Positions 61,492 to 64,000 of a DNA stretch of 64,000 nt are shown here, in pieces (within the stretch, counting starts at the first letter, position 1; each line of letters starts with the position of its first letter). Source of the stretch: Acidobacteriaceae bacterium. Its GTDB lineage: Bacteria > Acidobacteriota > Terriglobia > Terriglobales > Acidobacteriaceae. The stretch covers positions 62,001 through 126,000 of the forward strand of contig JASHNW010000050.1 of the NCBI GenBank assembly GCA_030041435.1, written 5' to 3'. Both the position numbers and the translations under genes were made by a program. The notes under the pieces were generated by a model. That model made no database searches. It was not told where the DNA came from and worked only from the letters and a program-made list of their open reading frames with translations.

Positions 61492-62277
61492 ATGGCAACG
61501 ATGGCGACACACAGAATCGGAACGCATGAGGAGTGGCTCGCAGCCCGGCTGGAACTGTTGAAGGCGGAGAAGGAACTAACGCAGCGCAGCGACGAGCTGG
61601 CGCGGCAGCGGCGGGAGCTGCCGTGGGTACCGGTCAACAGGGGATATCGCTTCGAGACCGATGCGGGCAGTGCCTCCCTGCCGGATCTCTTCCGCGGGCG
61701 GTCGCAGCTGCTTGTCTACCACTTTATGTTCGGGCCCGCTTACGCCGCCGGCTGCCCGTCCTGCTCATCGATTGCGGACGGATTCAACGGGATTGCCGTG
61801 CATCTGGCGAACCACGACGCGATGCTGTGGGCTGTTTCGCGCGCGCCGCTCGCGAAGCTGCAGGCGTACAAACAGCGGATGGGCTGGACGTTTCCCTGGG
61901 CATCCTCTCAGGGCGGCAACTTCAATTTCGACTTCTGCGCGTCGTACACCGAGCAACAGCAGCGCGAGGGCATCGAATACAACTTCACGCGCGAACCAGA
62001 GATGCAGCGGCGCATCGCCGAGAAAGGCGGCGGCGAAGGGGCGGAGGTCCAATTCGCAAACCTGTGCGGAACCGATGTGGCGACGTACCACCGCGAGCGG
62101 CCGGGCATGAGCGCGTTCGTGCTTGAGGCAGGCGTCGTTTATCACACCTATTCCACCTATGCGCGGGGAGTGGATGCCCTGTGGGCCATGTATCCGTGGC
62201 TTGACCGTGCACCGCTGGGACGGAACGAGACGGGAATCTGGTGGCGGCGCCACGACGAATACCAGAGCGGAGTGTAG
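61492..62277 (+). CDS. DUF899 domain-containing protein
   Basis: 261 residues. Second DUF899 protein: THEEWLAARLELLKAEKEL, LPDLFRGRSQLLVYHFMFGP and a CPSC pair at about 88-91, the same position as the CRGC of the preceding gene. The two were probably formed by duplication. It ends 2 bp before the DUF2182 gene start, so the three are likely one transcript. Confidence 0.92.
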   Translation: MATMATHRIGTHEEWLAARLELLKAEKELTQRSDELARQRRELPWVPVNRGYRFETDAGSASLPDLFRGRSQLLVYHFMFGPAYAAGCPSCSSIADGFNGIAVHLANHDAMLWAVSRAPLAKLQAYKQRMGWTFPWASSQGGNFNFDFCASYTEQQQREGIEYNFTREPEMQRRIAEKGGGEGAEVQFANLCGTDVATYHRERPGMSAFVLEAGVVYHTYSTYARGVDALWAMYPWLDRAPLGRNETGIWWRRHDEYQSGV

Positions 62278-62279
62278 AC

Positions 62280-63116
62280 ATGGCGACGATGGCACAACTG
62301 CAAATGGTGAGATCGCGGCCGATGGTCTCCCAGCAACCTGCACAGCAGGGTTTCCTTGCCGTCTCGGCGCTGCTCTTCGCGGCGAGCGCAGCCGTGACGA
62401 CAGCGTGGTGCGGGTCAATGCCGGCGATGGGAGAGATGCCAATGCCCGGAGGCTGGAGCATGTCGATGGCGTGGATGAGAATGCCAGGACAGACGTGGCC
62501 CGGCGCCGCGGCGTCGTTTCTCGGCATGTGGGTTGCGATGATGGTGGCGATGATGCTCCCGTCGCTGGTTCCCATGCTGGGCCGCTATCGCCAGGCCGTT
62601 GGCACAACAGACGGTGTACGCCTGGGCGGGCTGACCGCGGTTGTGGGTGTGGGCTACTTCGCCGTGTGGACCGCGTTGGGAATGGCCGTCTTTCCACTGG
62701 GTGTTGCGCTGGCGACGATGGAAATGCACCTCCCGGCGCTGGCGGGGGCTGTACCGATCGCAGCCGGCATGGTCGTGGCGATTGCCGGATGGCTCCAGTT
62801 CACCGCGTGGAAGGCACATCACCTTGCCTGCTGCCGGGAGGCTCCGGGGCGCGGCCGCACGCTGACGGCGGACGCCGGCACAGCCTGGCGGCAGGGTGTG
62901 CGCTTCGGATTCCACTGCGGCCTTAGTTGCGCCAATCTGACGGTAATCCTGCTGGTCATCGGGGTCATGGACCTGCGGGCGATGGCGGTCGTGACGGCAG
63001 CAATTACCGCTGAACGTCTGGCACCGGCCGGTGAGCGCGTGGCGCGAGGCATGGGAGTTGTTGCCGTCGTGGCAGGGATGTTTCTGATTGCGCAGGCAGT
63101 TGGGCTCAGAGGATGA
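62280..63116 (+). CDS. DUF2182 multi-pass membrane protein
   Basis: 278 residues from the ATG at 62280. Six or so hydrophobic helices (LAVSALLFAASAAVTTAW, MWVAMMVAMMLPSLVPML, ILLVIGVMDLRAMAVVTAAI). Repeated methionine-rich segments (GEMPMPGGWSMSMAWMRM) are typical of DUF2182, a predicted metal-binding integral membrane family. Coupled to the DUF899 genes; the methionines may bind copper, by analogy only. Confidence 0.9.
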   Translation: MATMAQLQMVRSRPMVSQQPAQQGFLAVSALLFAASAAVTTAWCGSMPAMGEMPMPGGWSMSMAWMRMPGQTWPGAAASFLGMWVAMMVAMMLPSLVPMLGRYRQAVGTTDGVRLGGLTAVVGVGYFAVWTALGMAVFPLGVALATMEMHLPALAGAVPIAAGMVVAIAGWLQFTAWKAHHLACCREAPGRGRTLTADAGTAWRQGVRFGFHCGLSCANLTVILLVIGVMDLRAMAVVTAAITAERLAPAGERVARGMGVVAVVAGMFLIAQAVGLRG

Positions 63117-63268
63117 ACCTTCCAGTTTGCGCCGGCAGCGGGGGCAACAAACAGAAGCAGCCGGCCGGAAGCCGGAGTGGAGAAAGACGGATCGAGCGAA
63201 ACGCGGACGAAGGCATGGGGCGCGGGGGCCTGCGCCTGCGCCGCAGTTAGGCGTTTGTCAGTTTTTGC

Positions 63269-63320
63269 TTGACAAATTCTTTCAATACCTGTTTACTCTA
63301 GGCCTGTAGTGAACAGGCCT
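63269..63320 (+). promoter_or_regulatory. Promoter and inverted-repeat operator of the second PadR gene
   Basis: A consensus -35 TTGACA at 63269-63274, 17 bp, then TTTACT at 63292-63297. Directly after it is a perfect 8-5-8 dyad, AGGCCTGT-AGTGA-ACAGGCCT, at 63300-63320, ending where the ATG at 63321 begins. This would cover the transcription start, fitting PadR autorepression. Confidence 0.6.
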
Positions 63321-63671
63321 ATGACACAACCATCTGCTCGCGATTTGTTTCCCGGGGCACTCGAAATGATGATCCTCGAGTCGCTGCGCCGCCAGCCGGC
63401 CCACGGATACGCTTTGGTGCAGCACATCCAGCAGCGGTCGAACAACCTGCTTCAGGTGGAAGAGGGCTCGCTGTATCCGGCTCTGCAGAGGCTTCTCAAG
63501 GCAAGGCTGGTAAAGGCAGAGTGGGGCGTCTCCGCGACGAATCGCCGGGTGAGAACGTACCAGATCACGGCCGCGGGGCTGCGCCACCTGGAGCAGCAGA
63601 TCTCCAGCTTCGAACGCATGTTCGAGGGCATTACGCTGGTCCTGAATCCGGGTAAATCGCCTGCCAGTTAG
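63321..63671 (+). CDS. PadR-family transcriptional regulator
   Basis: 116 residues from the ATG at 63321; a GTG at 63309 lies inside the operator. PadR wHTH: PGALEMMILESLRRQPAHGY, then VEEGSLYPALQRLLKARLVK. The gene precedes a second ADOP permease by 9 bp (GGAGG between), the same module as at 52099-55111. Confidence 0.93.
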   Translation: MTQPSARDLFPGALEMMILESLRRQPAHGYALVQHIQQRSNNLLQVEEGSLYPALQRLLKARLVKAEWGVSATNRRVRTYQITAAGLRHLEQQISSFERMFEGITLVLNPGKSPAS

Positions 63672-63680
63672 GAGGTTCCC

Positions 63681-64000
63681 ATGAACTGGATACCGGGCAT
63701 CTTCCGTCGCCGCAGGCTCTTCGACGAACTCTCCGAAGAGATGCGCCTTCACCTTGAAGAGCGGGTGGAACAGCTGACGCGCGAGGGGCTGAGCCCGGAG
63801 GAGGCAAACCGGCAGGCGCGGATCGCCTTCGGCAATCCTGCGGTGATTGAGGAGCGCAGCCGCGAAGTGTGGCAGTGGCCGACGCTGGAGTCGATCCGAG
63901 CCGACGTGCGATTCGCCGTGCGCGCGTTGCGCCGATCTCCGGGGTTCAGCGTCGCGGCGGTACTGACGCTGGCGCTGGCCATCGGCGCCAATGCGGTAGT
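63681..64000 (+). CDS. ADOP-type orphan permease (3' end outside window)
   Basis: About 106 codons present. Starts MNWIPGIFRRRRLFDELSEE behind GGAGG. The N-terminal motif LSEEMRLHLEERVEQLTREG and the first hydrophobic segment FSVAAVLTLALAIGANAVV match the ADOP permease at 52448. Truncated by the window edge. Confidence 0.9.
   Translation, partial: MNWIPGIFRRRRLFDELSEEMRLHLEERVEQLTREGLSPEEANRQARIAFGNPAVIEERSREVWQWPTLESIRADVRFAVRALRRSPGFSVAAVLTLALAIGANAV

Overview
The window comes from the high-GC chromosome of an acidobacterium, most likely Terriglobia/Acidobacteriaceae. I infer this from its gene families: two very large TonB-dependent-receptor-like outer-membrane proteins with N-terminal carboxypeptidase-regulatory domains, a VWFA-related acidobacterial protein, two PadR plus orphan FtsX-permease (ADOP-type) modules, a DUF1800/DUF1501 pair, a DUF2934 protein, and DUF899 and SDR families. 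No database search was possible; all calls rest on reading the sequence.

Layout. (1) 1-12.4 kb: a receptor running off the left edge; an overlapping BadF-type kinase / GH18-like hydrolase / DeoR regulator operon that looks like amino-sugar use; a D-2-hydroxyacid dehydrogenase; a VWA protein; a DUF362 protein; and an M1 aminopeptidase. (2) 12.6-16.7 kb: DUF2934 and the exported DUF1800/DUF1501 pair. (3) 16.9-32.8 kb: a PhoB-type two-component system preceded by three TTGTCA repeats spaced exactly 11 bp apart, then a porin-like protein, a blue-copper protein, a PF14907-type nucleotidyltransferase, cytochromes c, a CuA-type cupredoxin, a beta-propeller protein, a second giant receptor, an HprK-like kinase, an MFS transporter and a small outer-membrane protein. 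This looks like an envelope copper/haem redox and surface locus.

(4) 33.0-46.9 kb: the accessory region and the most unusual part. It begins with a tRNA-Leu(UAA) gene split by a group I intron at the position used in cyanobacteria and plastids. Next come the C-terminal remnant of a tyrosine recombinase, a TIR-like domain fused to a phosphofructokinase with altered active-site residues, a small zinc-ribbon gene, a DegT aminotransferase, a set of orphan genes, an IS1595-type transposase, and a 1263-residue protein with a nuclease-like N-terminus and a degenerate STAND-like middle. The last sits beside a remnant of a TonB receptor C-terminus. I infer repeated insertion here, and the TIR-PFK and the giant protein are the best candidates for undescribed conflict or defence proteins.

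(5) 47.4-64 kb: gyrB, a secreted Ig-like repeat protein, a PadR/ADOP permease module, a three-gene SDR/epimerase set divergent from a TetR regulator with candidate operators between them, a propeller protein with its HTH regulator, two tandem DUF899 proteins with a DUF2182 membrane protein, and a second PadR/ADOP module cut by the right edge. The main regulatory sites I could support are inverted or direct repeats upstream of the two-component, receptor, TetR and PadR genes.
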